Program-made: the position numbers and the translations under genes | Origin: Paraburkholderia youngii | GTDB lineage: Bacteria > Pseudomonadota > Gammaproteobacteria > Burkholderiales > Burkholderiaceae | Direction: 5' to 3' | Assembly: GCF_013366925.1 (NCBI RefSeq) | Contig: NZ_JAALDK010000003.1 | Span: 372,001 to 436,000, forward strand | DNA: 64,000 bases | Notes under the pieces: model-generated | Told to the model about the DNA's origin: nothing | Databases searched by the model: none | The model's input: the letters and a program-made list of their open reading frames with translations, nothing else | Shown: positions 18,381 to 27,963 of the stretch, in pieces | Layout: each line of letters starts with the position of its first letter | Position numbering within the stretch: the stretch's first letter is position 1

Positions 18381-18728
18381 GTGCGCTATGTCGGTGTACC
18401 CGCCGATCATGTTCTCTACGGCGTCGATCGTCTCGATCTGGTGCCGTTCGCCGACTCATGGCGCGATGGTCACGTCGTCCCCGACGAACAGGGCATCGTG
18501 AATTTCTTCCTCTCGATGTTCAGCGACGCCGGGAACGAGATACCCGAGTCGCACGCACCGCTCGCGATGCTCCTTACTGCGCATGGTGGCCTGAGCTTCG
18601 CGGGTAGGCTCACGTCATGGCCCGCCCTGTGGTTCTTCGGCTTCGACTGCGGCCATGCCAGTGACTATTCGCTGGGGCTGCACGAGGTCCACTGCAACAC
18701 AGGGTACTGGCGTCCGTCAGGTTGTTGA
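18381..18728 (+). CDS. Conserved hypothetical protein, probably 5'-truncated
   Basis: The 115-residue frame starts at GTG (RYVGVPADHVLYGVDRLDLV) directly after an in-frame stop. It contains HGGLSFAG and FFGFDCGHASDYSLG. The pattern 'YVGVPxxHxLYG ... HGGLxFxG ... WxFGFDxxHxxD' is known from small phage and plasmid proteins of unknown function. No ribosome site is obvious, so the original beginning may be lost. Confidence 0.5.
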   Translation: MRYVGVPADHVLYGVDRLDLVPFADSWRDGHVVPDEQGIVNFFLSMFSDAGNEIPESHAPLAMLLTAHGGLSFAGRLTSWPALWFFGFDCGHASDYSLGLHEVHCNTGYWRPSGC

Positions 18729-19186
18729 TCTTGCGCATCGTGCAGCCTTGTTCTTGGAAGGGTCGTTTTCCATCCAACAACTGGTCAATTCCCCCTTGTA
18801 CTCGATGACCCTGTAGCTCGCGGCGATCGGTTGCAGCGCGAACAGTCCTCTGCCATGCATGGGAGAACGTCGCGTGGGGATGCGGCGCAATCGCATGATG
18901 TCGCCTCCATCGGGTGCGTCGGTCAGTCAGGGCGATTGGTGGCGCGCGGAAGCACATCGCTTTCCCCATTTTCATTCATTGTCTTTCCTGGCAATAGTGC
19001 AACTAACGGTCAAGACCGCCATACCACCATGTTCGGGCTTCGCCGCAAGACCCAGCTGACAAAAAGATCACCAAGCCGGGTTGCAGTCGCGCCGGGATGC
19101 ACGTGGTTAGCACCAGTTAGCGAGGCCTGATTGCTCAGGTCGGGCGGCCGAAGCAACGAGAAGGTCGCACGCCACTGCGCGCACGC
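18729..19186. other. Intergenic, no gene recognised
   Basis: Short frames only. No motif, RNA gene or repeat could be assigned. Confidence 0.35.
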
Positions 19187-19500
19187 CTAGCGGTTCATCG
19201 ACCGTAAGCCGTAGATCTTCTCGACCGCCAGGAGAAACACGATTGCTATCAGCATCTGCACGTACTGATCGCGGCGATGGAAGGATCGAACTAGTTTTGC
19301 AAATACGACAGCATGACGACAGGCTGCGTCGTTGTGTTGGCGCTGCCGAGAAAGTAGGGCACGCCGAGGTTGTCGAGCGAAATCAGCACCGAGAACAGCG
19401 CGCCGGCGAAGACACCCGGCGAAATCAGCGGCAAGGTCACGTGCCAGAAGCGTCGCCAGATGCTTGCGCGCTGGCCTCCGCGCCGGAATGAACAGTTGAG
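19187..19500 (-). pseudogene. ABC transporter permease (polyamine type), C-terminal remnant
   Basis: The minus strand reads RRFWHVTLPLISPGVFAGAL, SVLISLDNLGVPYFLGSANT and TTQPVVMLSYLQN. A TAG follows, then, after a frameshift, VQMLIAIVFLLAVEKIYGLR. The TLPLISPGxxxGAL stretch followed by the TTxPVxMLS segment and the last membrane helix match PotB/PotC-like permeases for spermidine or putrescine. The stop and the shift make it non-functional, and its partner genes are absent. Confidence 0.65.
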
Positions 19501-19703
19501 CGGCGGTTCCGTCCACGCTCAATGCGGCTCTGGCAGCAATGCTAACCCGCGCTTACAACCGCGCGGCGGCCAGCCTTGCCAAACGGAAATGGAATGGACG
19601 CCTCCCGCACGCGAGCGGTGACCCCGCTCGTACACGAGGAGCTTCAACGTGTTCGAAACCGAGGATTATTAAGGTCTTCAGAGCGAACCGGAGGTGAACA
19701 GCC

Positions 19704-20724
19704 ATGAACCCCATCCCCGTAGGTGTCGACATTGCCAAAAGCGTCATTCAGGTCCACTGGGTAGACCCGAAGAGTGGTGAAGTCATCAACAAAGCAATCA
19801 GGCGGGACCGGTTTCTCGAATACTTCGCAAACCGCCCCACTTGCCTGATCGGAATGGAAGCATGTGGCGGTGCGCACCATTGGGCGCGGCAACTGATGAA
19901 GTTGGGGCATCAGGTGAAGTTGATGCCCCCGAAGTTCGTCAAGGCCTTCAACATCGGCAACAAGAGTGATCCGGCCGATGCGCGCGCCATCTGGATGGCC
20001 ACGCAGATTCCCAGCAAGGCAGTGGCCATCAAATCGGATGGCACAACAGGCAGTCCTCGCACTCCACCGCATGCGGCAGCAGTTGGTCAAGTTCCGCACG
20101 ATGCAGATTAACAGCCTGCGTGGTCTGCTTGCCGAGTACGGTGAAGTCATGGGCCGCAGTCGGGAAGTGCTTGACAAGGCGATACCCGGCGTTCTTGCGA
20201 AACTATCGGAGCGTCTGCCTGCCATGCTGATCGATACATTGCGTGCGCAGTGGAACAGCCTGACGGTGCTCGACAGGCAGATTGCTGAGATCGAGCAACG
20301 CCTGCGCATCTGGATGAGAGAGGATCAGGCCTGCAAGACGATCGCCGCCGTGCCTGGCGTTGGCTTGTGGACCGCTACCGCGGCGGTCGCCACGATGGGC
20401 GATGCGACAGCCTTTCGCTCCAGCCAAGAATTTGCAGCCTGGATCGGCTTGGTACCGAAACAGACCGGTTCCGGCGGAAAGGTGCAGTTGCTGGGGATCA
20501 GCCGGCGAGGTGATACCGATTTACGCACGCTACTCATCCACGGCGCGCGCAGTGTTCTGCGACATCCAGAAAAGGCTGGCGCATGGATAGAGCAGCTCGC
20601 CAAACGCCGCCCGTTCAACGTGGTAATCGTGGCTCTCGCCAACAAACTGGCCAGGACCATCTGGGCGCTTCTCGCCCACAACAGGCAATATCAGAGGGAA
20701 CACGTCAGTTCCAAACCCGCGTAA
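19704..20724 (+). pseudogene. IS110-family (IS1111 group) transposase, one frameshift
   Basis: The N-terminal part reads MNPIPVGVDIAKSVIQVHWV, then MEACGGAHHWARQL and NKSDPADARAIW, giving the RuvC-like acidic residues. Near 20042-20050 one extra base shifts the frame. The rest reads QQAVLALHRMRQQLVKFRTM, TIAAVPGVGLWTATAAVATM and GLVPKQTGSGGKVQLLGISR. Apart from the shift the gene is full length. It lies just left of a second, inverted relative at 21000-21545. Confidence 0.85.
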
Positions 20725-20999
20725 GGGAGCACAAATCAGAGGAAACGATTCACAAGGACGGTAGGTCAAAAGGTTGCGCTGGCAATCGCGTGTGATGACG
20801 AGATAGGTTGGACCGGGACCCACCAAACCTGAGTATGACGGAGAGCCTCGAGCTCGACACGGAAATGAGGTGTGGGTCAGCGGATTTCATCGGGGCCTGC
20901 AGCATCGAAGCTGCATCAAGGGCCGGATATAAAGGCGCAGCCGTCTCATCCGTCACAGCGTGCGAAAGCCTTCGCAAAATGGGAGGCGTCCATATAGAG
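20725..20999. other. Right-end DNA of IS110-type element
   Basis: No gene. The stretch lies between the stop of one IS110 gene and the broken end of an inverted relative, and is likely their terminal DNA. Confidence 0.35.
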
Positions 21000-21545
21000 T
21001 CATACTGACTTGCTGATGCCTAACAGGTTCACCTTGCCGCCCGAGCCCGACTGCTTCGGTACCAAACCGATATACGCGGCAAACTCTCGGCCTGATCGGA
21101 ATACCCTGGCGTCTCCCATCGTGGCGACTGCTGCCGTGGCGGTTAGTAGCCCAACGCCCGGTATTTCCGCAATGGCCTGGCATCCCTTGTCTCGCCTCAT
21201 CCACACCTTGAGTCGTTGCTCGATCTTGTCGATCTGTTGATCCAGCTTTGTTAGATCGCTGTACCGTTCGCGCAACGTCTCAATCAGCATCGCGGGCAAT
21301 CGGTCGGCCAGTTTCTCCAGCACGTCAGGCATCCCTTTATCCAAAGCCGCACGACTCGCGCCCATAACCTCGCCGTACTCGGTCAGCAAGCCACGCAGCG
21401 CGTTGATCTGCATGGTGCGGATCTTGACCAACTGCTGCCGCACTCGGTGCATGGCCAGCACTGCCTACTGGTCTTCCGTCTGACCGCGACTGCCTTGCAA
21501 GGTTGCTGCACCGCCAGCCAGATTGCTTTGGCATCCGCTGCATCG
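21000..21545 (-). pseudogene. IS110-family (IS1111 group) transposase fragment
   Basis: From 21545 downward it reads DAADAKAIWLAVQQPCKAVA, then, past one missing base and a TAG in place of a glutamine codon, AVLAMHRVRQQLVKIRTMQI, EIPGVGLLTATAAVATM and KQSGSGGKVNLLGISK. It stops short at LGISK. The N-terminal part was cut by the IS1111 element starting near 21546. Confidence 0.8.
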
Positions 21546-21614
21546 TAATGGGATGGTCCTCCCCACCTGACAGTGGGTTACGCTGTATCGGCTCGTTCAA
21601 CCGGAGGCAATGCC

Positions 21615-22640
21615 ATGCAAGACGTAACAGTCATTGGAATCGATCTCGGCAAACGTTCGTTTCACCTACACGGCCAGGACAAGTCTGGTAAGGCTGTGTT
21701 CCGCAAGAAGGTATCGCGACAGCAGCTGATCGAATTTCTAAGTAACTTTCACGCTTGCACGGTAGTTATGGAAGCCTGCGCCGGCGCCCACTTCATGGCA
21801 CGCAAACTTGCAACCTTCGGGCACCAGATCAAGCTCATCTCACCGCAGTTCGTTCGCCCATTCGTAAAATCAAACAAGAACGATTTTGTTGACGCCGAGG
21901 CAATCTGCGAAGCTGCCTCACGGCCGGCCATGCGATTTGTTACTCCGAGGACGGAATCGCAGCAGACGCTGTCCGCACTACACCGGGTACGCGATTCACT
22001 GATTCGCGATCGCGTATGCACAACGAACCAGTTACATGCCTTCCTGCTTGAGTTCGGCATCAGCCTGCCGATTGGCAACGCGGTCGTCAGGCGACTCCCG
22101 GCCCTGCTCGCTGAACACTCATTGCCACCGCGTCTGGTTACCATTCTCGAACGCTTACATACCCACTACAAGTATCTTGCGCAACAGATCGCGGAGCTCG
22201 ACAGGGAAATTGCACAGCAACTCGCCGACGACGACCTCGGCCGGCGTCTGTTGACGATCCCTGGGGTCGGCCCGATCACCGCTAGCGTCCTTACAGCAGA
22301 GATGGGCGATGGCAAACAATACGCCCGCAGCCGTGATTTCGCGGCCTCGATAGGTCTGGTTCCGCGTCAATACAGTACAGGAGGCCGAGCGAACCTTCTG
22401 GGCATCAGTAAAAGAGGCGACAAGAATCTCCGCCGGCTGCTGGTTCAATGCGCGAGAGTGTTCATGCAGAGAATTGACAAGAATTCAGGCCCATTGGTCA
22501 CGTGGACGCGGCAAATGCTCGCGCGACGACACTCCAATGTTGTGGCCTGCGCATTGGCCAACAAATTCGCGCGAATCGCATGGGCGATCGCAGCGCGCAA
22601 GACGAGTTTTAACGCTGGGGCTGCAGCCATGCCCGCATAG
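21615..22640 (+). CDS. IS110-family (IS1111 group) transposase, intact
   Basis: The 341-residue protein carries the DEDD RuvC-like N-terminal domain (VIGIDLGKRSFHLHG, MEACAGAHFMARKL, NDFVDAEAICEAA) and the C-terminal transposase_20 domain (TIPGVGPITASVLTAEMGDG, SIGLVPRQYSTGGRANLLGI). The start ATG at 21615 has GGAGG seven bases upstream. It cuts into the fragment at 21000-21545, so it arrived later. IS1111 members use subterminal repeats and leave no clear target duplication, so the ends are estimated at about 21546 and 22700. Confidence 0.88.
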   Translation: MQDVTVIGIDLGKRSFHLHGQDKSGKAVFRKKVSRQQLIEFLSNFHACTVVMEACAGAHFMARKLATFGHQIKLISPQFVRPFVKSNKNDFVDAEAICEAASRPAMRFVTPRTESQQTLSALHRVRDSLIRDRVCTTNQLHAFLLEFGISLPIGNAVVRRLPALLAEHSLPPRLVTILERLHTHYKYLAQQIAELDREIAQQLADDDLGRRLLTIPGVGPITASVLTAEMGDGKQYARSRDFAASIGLVPRQYSTGGRANLLGISKRGDKNLRRLLVQCARVFMQRIDKNSGPLVTWTRQMLARRHSNVVACALANKFARIAWAIAARKTSFNAGAAAMPA

Positions 22641-22895
22641 CGAGTTTCACACAGCACCAAACAAGTTACCCAACTGGTTTTGCGACCGCTGACACCTGAT
22701 GACGTGAACGGCACAGTGGCCCGACGAGGAACCCGAAACAAGAATGGGCTCATATGAAGCCGCCATCGTTCTGAGGTTCGTCGGGCGCGACTCTCATCGT
22801 GGCGCGGGGAGTGATCCCCTTCAAGACGCCGAATAGATTCACGCAAGCCAACCACAAAATCGGAATCAGCGTTGCAAAAACGGGGAGGACCATAG

Positions 22896-22925
22896 ATTCT
22901 TGTTGCCGATGTTGAATGCCTTGAC
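22896..22925 (-). pseudogene. Ten-codon relic of an IS110-type transposase
   Basis: The minus strand reads VKAFNIGNKN, the same stretch found in the IS110 gene at 19704. It is cut at 22925 by the IS5 element, so the IS5 copy inserted into an older IS110 copy whose other part is gone. Confidence 0.5.
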
Positions 22926-22928
22926 TAG

Positions 22929-24109
22929 GGAAGGTCTGCAAAAGTCCTGGCGTTGACGTCTCGGTGGACTAACCTGGGAGAAGGCAGGTTTAAGGGGTAC
23001 CTCGATGACACAGCTTGGTCTTGGTCTGGATCTTTCAACGAAACGCACGCGCAAGCGGGAATTTCTCGATGAGATGAGGCGCGTTGTGCCATGGTCGAGG
23101 TTGATTGCGTTGATCGAACCGCACTATCCAAGGGGTAAGACTGGAAGGCCGCCGTTTCCTATTGCGACGATGCTGCAGATCCACTTCATGCAGCAGTGGT
23201 TTGGTCTGTCAGACCCGGCGATGGAAGAGGCGCTTTATGACGTGCCGCTGTATCGTGAATTTGCTGGGCTGGACGAGGGTATGACGCGTTTGCCGGACGA
23301 GAGCACGATTCTCCGGTTCCGTCACCTTCTCGAAACGCACGGCCTGGCTGCGCAGATGCTAACGCTGGTCAATGAGATCCTGAGCGAGAAAGGCTTGATG
23401 CTGAAGGTGGGGTCGGCGGTCGACGCTACCTTGATTTCCGCACCCACTTCGACGAAGAACGGCTCTGGTACACGGGACCCGGAAATGCACCAGACGAAGA
23501 AGGGAAATCAATGGTACTTCGGGATGAAAGCGCACGTCGGCGTGGACGCAGAGTCGGGCCTGGTCCACACGGTCATCGGCACAGCCGCCAACGTTCATGA
23601 CATCAATGCGGCCGAAGCGCTGTTGCACGGCCAGGAAATGGATGTGTACGCTGACGCCGGATATCAGGGTATCGAAAAGCGCTGCCAGGTAAGCGCGGTT
23701 CGCTGGCATGTCGCGATGCGACCAGGCAGGCGCAGACAACTGGACCTAACCGATCGGCTGGACGCGATATTCGATCAGATTGAACGCCTGAAGGCCGGCA
23801 TCCGCGCCAAGGTTGAACATCCGTTCCGCGTCCTCAAACAGCAGTTTGGCTATACGAAGACCCGGTACCGGGGGTTGATGAAGAACACCGCCCAGATCAC
23901 GACACTATTTGCTCTGGGCAACCTGTGGATGGCACGCAAGGCTTTGTGGAACGCTTGAAACGCTCGCAGATTCAGGCCGCGAATCTCGGCAAACAGTGGT
24001 CGTCACGCTTCAAAAAGCCAGGCGACCAACCTGCCAGCAGACTCTCATGGCTGATACGACGCAAGTGGCAAACGGCCAACTCTCTGAACACGAGTTGTGC
24101 AGACCTTCC
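22929..24109 (+). mobile_element. IS5-family element, copy 1, complete
   Basis: The element begins GGAAGGTCTGCA and ends TGCAGACCTTCC, perfect 12-base terminal inverted repeats. It is flanked on both sides by CTAG (22925-22928 and 24110-24113), a 4-base target duplication usual for this subgroup. Length is 1181 bases with one transposase gene. A near-identical copy in the opposite direction lies at 39316-40496 and a truncated relative at 50169-50577. Confidence 0.9.
23005..23958 (+). CDS. IS5-family transposase, copy 1
   Basis: The 317-residue DDE transposase begins MTQLGLGLDLSTKRTRKREF, with a DUF772-type N-terminal domain (PFPIATMLQIHFMQQWFGLS). The catalytic residues are in VDATLISAPTS (first D), YADAGYQGIEKR (second D) and KVEHPFRVLKQQFGY (E). 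It is full length and intact, so the element may still move. Confidence 0.92.
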   Translation: MTQLGLGLDLSTKRTRKREFLDEMRRVVPWSRLIALIEPHYPRGKTGRPPFPIATMLQIHFMQQWFGLSDPAMEEALYDVPLYREFAGLDEGMTRLPDESTILRFRHLLETHGLAAQMLTLVNEILSEKGLMLKVGSAVDATLISAPTSTKNGSGTRDPEMHQTKKGNQWYFGMKAHVGVDAESGLVHTVIGTAANVHDINAAEALLHGQEMDVYADAGYQGIEKRCQVSAVRWHVAMRPGRRRQLDLTDRLDAIFDQIERLKAGIRAKVEHPFRVLKQQFGYTKTRYRGLMKNTAQITTLFALGNLWMARKALWNA

Positions 24110-24910
24110 CTAGATATCGATGTCGCGACTTCTTCTATTGTTGTGGATCGCATGAGTCTAGGCCGTGTATGCGTCACTTCTTTTTGCTTATTACGGCCTT
24201 CCTTTTGAAATCTTAACCGCAGCGCGCGTCCGGCTCGATCCCCCCAGCGCCCATCCATTGGAGAATCTGCATGAAAAGCCTGGCGGGTCAGGCCAGGGGT
24301 CATAGGATGCCGTTCTTGTCACTTCCTTTTCGATGGTGCTGGGCTAGGCTTTTTTTGGCCTGACTCAGATCCGAACCGGCAACGGATTTCTGTGCCGGCG
24401 TGCTCTACTTGTTCGACAGCTGCTTGCTTGCCAGTGACGCGTCTTTCTTACCCGGAGCCATAACCAACTCCCGTAGATGGTTGTCTGTGCACTGCTCAGG
24501 TAATGTAGGATGATTTAAACGGCTTCCGCGACTAGCGTTCATCCGCCACCTCCACGCCGCGCTCAGCGAAGCTTTTTCGGCGCACACGAATATGCGCGAA
24601 ATCTGGAAGGGTGCAACGGACAGAACGGTCGGCGAGGTCCCGGGCGGGCAAGTCATCGACAGCTGATCGCGACCGAGTTTCGATGCCGCACGGTGCAACA
24701 GTTCCCGGTGTACCAGCCTCGTCAGCATCGTGCTGACTATTCCGTATTTAAAATCTGATTTTGCAGAAAGCATTGAAAATCATTTTTCTTTTCGTTCATG
24801 CGGCTATGTTTGATGCACGCTAACGCATATCAAGTAAACCTCGGTTGCACCTGCAGTTCCATATCATTGATCATACAATATCAAACTCCATCATAAAGAT
24901 TGGAGGTTTT
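24110..24910. other. Intergenic stretch and leader of the first DUF3892 gene
   Basis: About 800 bases without a credible gene. A 122-codon frame on the minus strand (24405-24773) has no ribosome site or known motif and is not called. The last 40 bases (CAATATCAAACTCCATCATA followed by AAG) recur before the second DUF3892 gene at 26692-26716. Confidence 0.4.
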
Positions 24911-25273
24911 ATGGCAATGCGTATTGAGGTTTTCTGCATCAGCAAGACAAATAAGGAGAGTAGGCACGAGGCCATTTCGCATATCGGCGGAAAGAATGCC
25001 GACGGGAGTCGGTGGAAGATCAGCGAAAAAGACGCGGTTAAGGGGATTGAGACGGGTAAGTGGAATTTCTATGTTGGCGGAGATGGCCAGACTGCTGATG
25101 TGCTCGTCTGGCAAACCCCGCAAGGCCACAAATTCCTCAGGACCGGGCGCGACTTGACCACTGCGGACGATCTTCTCAGCCTGCCCGAGTGCCCAATAAA
25201 TGCCTCTCCTTGTTTCCAATTACGGGAGTTTCCCGTATCGGTCAGCGCCGCGCCGTCTAGTCTGCGGCGCTAA
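24911..25273 (+). CDS. DUF3892 protein, paralogue A with altered C-terminus
   Basis: The protein starts MAMRIEVFCISKTNKESRHE and contains ISHIGGKNADGSRWKISEKD and VLVWQTPQGHKFLRTGRDLT. This is the compact DUF3892 fold of unknown function, about 93 residues. Compared with paralogue B (26728-27015), an indel near 25190 removes the normal stop after LLSLPEC and adds about 27 unrelated residues. GGAGG lies seven bases before the ATG. The family is common beside phage and plasmid genes. It has no operon partner here. Confidence 0.75.
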   Translation: MAMRIEVFCISKTNKESRHEAISHIGGKNADGSRWKISEKDAVKGIETGKWNFYVGGDGQTADVLVWQTPQGHKFLRTGRDLTTADDLLSLPECPINASPCFQLREFPVSVSAAPSSLRR

Positions 25274-25652
25274 ATACCGCGGACGTAAAGGAGTCAGGCC
25301 GATAAAGCCGCGATCGCGGTGCACAGGCCAGAAATGGCGTCTGCACCGGCGGCTTCGGTTCGCGGCGGATCGGCTATCAGCGTGCACGTGACGCTGTCTC
25401 GCAACACCGCAAAGGAGGCGTGAAACGCCGCATCCCCACCTCGACGGTTTCCGCCAGTCACCCTCCGCGACCCTTTCTTTTCCCTCTCCGGTTACCCTGT
25501 TTTTTTCGGTTACCCTCCTTATCTGGCGAGGGTTTGCCGGTGACCGAAGGCTTTTCTGGCGGGTTACGTAACTGATCATCAGTTACCTCGAAACCCGATG
25601 CAGGGGGTATGCCTAAATTGGGCACACCCCCAAGGTTTCCGCCACGGGCCAA
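25274..25652. other. Intergenic, low-complexity GGTTACC/GTTACC repeats
   Basis: The stretch around 25480-25590 has several short copies of GGTTACC or GTTACC in pyrimidine-rich DNA. On the minus strand this gives a Lys/Arg/Gly-rich open frame that looks like repeat DNA, not a gene. Confidence 0.3.
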
Positions 25653-25864
25653 TCAGCGCAATTTTGCGCGCATCCGCTCGACGAAGGCTGCGCCGCCGTA
25701 CCACTCCTGCGACTCGGGATCGAGCTCATCGAATAGCGCCAGCGCCAGCGCGAATTCCTCGCGGGTCGGCGGGCTCCAATACCTAGGAAAATGGGCGCGG
25801 TCAGTGGCTTAAATCGACTTCCGCGCAGGTTGGGCGGCAACGGGTTGATATTAACTTCGCGCAT
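25653..25864 (-). pseudogene. Small hypothetical gene, frameshifted
   Basis: It begins MREVNINPLPPNLRGSRFKP with AAAGGAG five bases before the ATG, a good start. The frame that continues sensibly is a different one: YWSPPTREEFALALALFDEL, then DPESQEWYGGAAFVERMRAK, stopping at 25653. The shift lies near 25795-25815. Restored, it would be about 70 residues. No function is known. Confidence 0.45.
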
Positions 25865-25866
25865 TT

Positions 25867-26727
25867 TTCACTCCTTTGGATAGCGTCGGCGCGCTTTTCC
25901 CAATCTGACTCTGCTGCATGCTTTTCCTGTAGTCGAGGAAACCGCAAACTACCATGGAATTGCGGCGAGACGATGCGACGCCTTGACGCCGACGAAAACG
26001 TGTGAATTGAACTCACCCCTGGGGGCTCTAACTCGAGCGGCTCCTCGATGGCCGGCGCCAACCGTGTCGGAGGCGTTGCTCTTGCCGACGCATAACCGAC
26101 GGATCGTCGGTTTTGGACGGCGCGGCCAGGCCGTTTCGGGCTGCGTTTTTCTCTGCACGCACCCCCGCGGCACTGACAAAACTGACAGAAGCCCGTTCGA
26201 TGCGGGTCCGCTTTAGCCATCTGGAAACTGCGCAAATCCCTCCAGATAGGTTTCCTTCACGTTCGTAGAAAACATAGTCGCTCGTTACTCCCATGCAGTG
26301 CGACCAGGTGGTCATACCGCATCAAAGGGTGCATCACTTTGACAATCCCTTTTTGCAATGCGGCATCAACCGAATAGGCCGGGGCGTCGCGAGCATCCGA
26401 TCCGATAGTGCGCGCGGTCGACGACGGCGCTGTTCGAAATAATCTTTCATCAGCCCTGCAATTGGGGCGCGTTTCACGACCCCCGGTGAAAATGACCCGA
26501 ATCGTCGACACCACCGATTCGGTGGCTCCGGAGAAATCGGTTGGCGAGCCTCGCGGGTCGGCTTTCAAGTCTTATTTCTCGGAAGGATTGAAATAACTTG
26601 TGTTTTAGTAAATCTAGATCCGTTTGATCTGCGCCAATACATATCGCATAAATCACGGGTAAACGTGAAATTCCTTAATATGATGGATTGTGCAATATCA
26701 AGCTCCATCATAAAGAGCGAGGGTTTT
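25867..26727. other. Intergenic, no gene recognised
   Basis: About 860 bases between the small broken gene and the second DUF3892 gene. Open frames on both strands lack motifs and ribosome sites. The right end carries the conserved leader shared with the first DUF3892 gene. Confidence 0.4.
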
Positions 26728-27015
26728 ATGGCGCAGCGTATTCAGGTTCTCTGCATCAGGAAGACAAAAAAGCAGAGTAGGCACGAGGCCATTTCGCATA
26801 TCGGCGGAAAGAACCCCGACGGGAGCCGGTGGAAGATCAGCGAGAAAGACGCTATTAACGGGATTGAGACGGGTAGGTGGAGCTTCTATGTTGTCCGAGG
26901 TGGCCAGACTGCTGATGTGCTCGTCTGGCAAACCCCGCAAGGCCAAAAATTCCTCAGGACGGGGCACGACGTGACCACTGCGGACAACCTTCTCAGCCTG
27001 CCCCAGTGCCGGTAA
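26728..27015 (+). CDS. DUF3892 protein, paralogue B
   Basis: The 95-residue protein begins MAQRIQVLCIRKTKKQSRHE and ends NLLSLPQCR. It matches paralogue A over nearly all of its length, with changes such as NADGSRW to NPDGSRW and VGGDGQ to VVRGGQ. A GAGGG lies about eight bases before the ATG, and the leader ATATCAAGCTCCATCATAAA resembles that of paralogue A. Being the normal length, it is probably the functional copy. Function unknown. Confidence 0.8.
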   Translation: MAQRIQVLCIRKTKKQSRHEAISHIGGKNPDGSRWKISEKDAINGIETGRWSFYVVRGGQTADVLVWQTPQGQKFLRTGHDVTTADNLLSLPQCR

Positions 27016-27356
27016 ATGCTTTTCTTTGAGCATGGCGAATTCGACGGGCCGGCCACCGCCTTGAGGCGTCTTGGCCAACTCGCGTTTCAAACGCGAGTGG
27101 ATTAAGCGGGGAAATCTCATTTATTGTCGAGACCCTCACTTTGGGGCCCTCGTTTCGTTCAACATGGCGATTTCCGTCGACGAAGACGGAGCGGGACGGA
27201 AATCGTTGCCGTAGGGGTGTCCGCCGTGGTTTCACGCCTCGCAGCGATCGATTTTGTCCGGCTTGCCGAAAGGGCGAGCCAGTCGTTTGGCTTGGTCAGA
27301 TTTAAAATCCGGGCAAGGCGCGCTGCAGACCTGGCTGGAGAGTTGCGAATTGAAAA
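27016..27356. other. Intergenic, no gene recognised
   Basis: Nothing identifiable on either strand. Confidence 0.35.
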
Positions 27357-27617
27357 TTACTCGCCTTCCAGCGGATCGCGTTCACCGAGTGCCTCGTCAA
27401 TTAGCCGTCTGACTCGTCGCATGGCTTCGCCGACGGCCGCAGTTGCGGGGTGCACCGAGTGGTAATGCTCCGGTTTTGCGAGCGGCGCGCCGGTGCGCAC
27501 GTCGTCCCGGTGGGAAAAGATGCGCTCGACAAGCAGGGTGACATTGGAGCCGCCGCGTACGTCGTCGCGCGCTGTCACCGTGATGCTGAAGCCTCGGTGC
27601 GTCTGTCTATCGAACAT
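27357..27617 (-). CDS. Hypothetical 86-residue protein
   Basis: The product reads MFDRQTHRGFSITVTARDDV and ends MRRVRRLIDEALGERDPLEG with a final E. The beginning, 'TxRGFSITVTA' followed by a basic and acidic mix, is typical of small Burkholderia cytoplasmic proteins of unknown function. The ribosome site is weak. Codon content is like the neighbours. Confidence 0.55.
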   Translation of the reverse strand: MFDRQTHRGFSITVTARDDVRGGSNVTLLVERIFSHRDDVRTGAPLAKPEHYHSVHPATAAVGEAMRRVRRLIDEALGERDPLEGE

Positions 27618-27963
27618 GTCATGTCTCGGCGGTACAAGCGATAGGTCAAGTCTAGCTCAGTGGGTATCTGGTTCTTCGCGCGACCCGGGCTCCCAAAGTG
27701 TGTGCCTAGGTCTCGGCCGCACTGAGTCGTGCAGCATCCGTCAGCCCCTGACAAGCCGAACTGCCGGCAGACCGTCTCGGATATTTTGCGCAAGCGGGAT
27801 GACGACTAGCAGGATGCGGAAATACCCCCGCCCGGAATCGGCCTTCCACGATTTGAGCGCCCACCGTCGCTAAATCTTTCGCATTGTGCAATTTCAACGC
27901 GCATCAACCTTTTTAAAGCACTGTGAGGCCGGCTTCTGGCCTCATTGCCGCCTTTTCCAGCCA
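27618..27963. other. Intergenic, includes the left end of an IS5-type element
   Basis: No gene. The part from about 27890 is probably the terminal DNA of the following IS5-type element. Confidence 0.35.

Noticed and set aside
24405..24773. 122-codon minus-strand frame
   Set aside because: No ribosome site, no recognised domain and irregular composition.
25458..25652. Lys/Arg/Gly-rich minus frame
   Set aside because: Comes from short GTTACC-type repeats in pyrimidine-rich DNA, not from a protein-like sequence.
27640..27720. tRNA-like string TCTAGCTCAGTGGGTATC
   Set aside because: Resembles a D-arm, but no acceptor stem, anticodon arm or T-arm (GTTCRANNC) could be folded around it.
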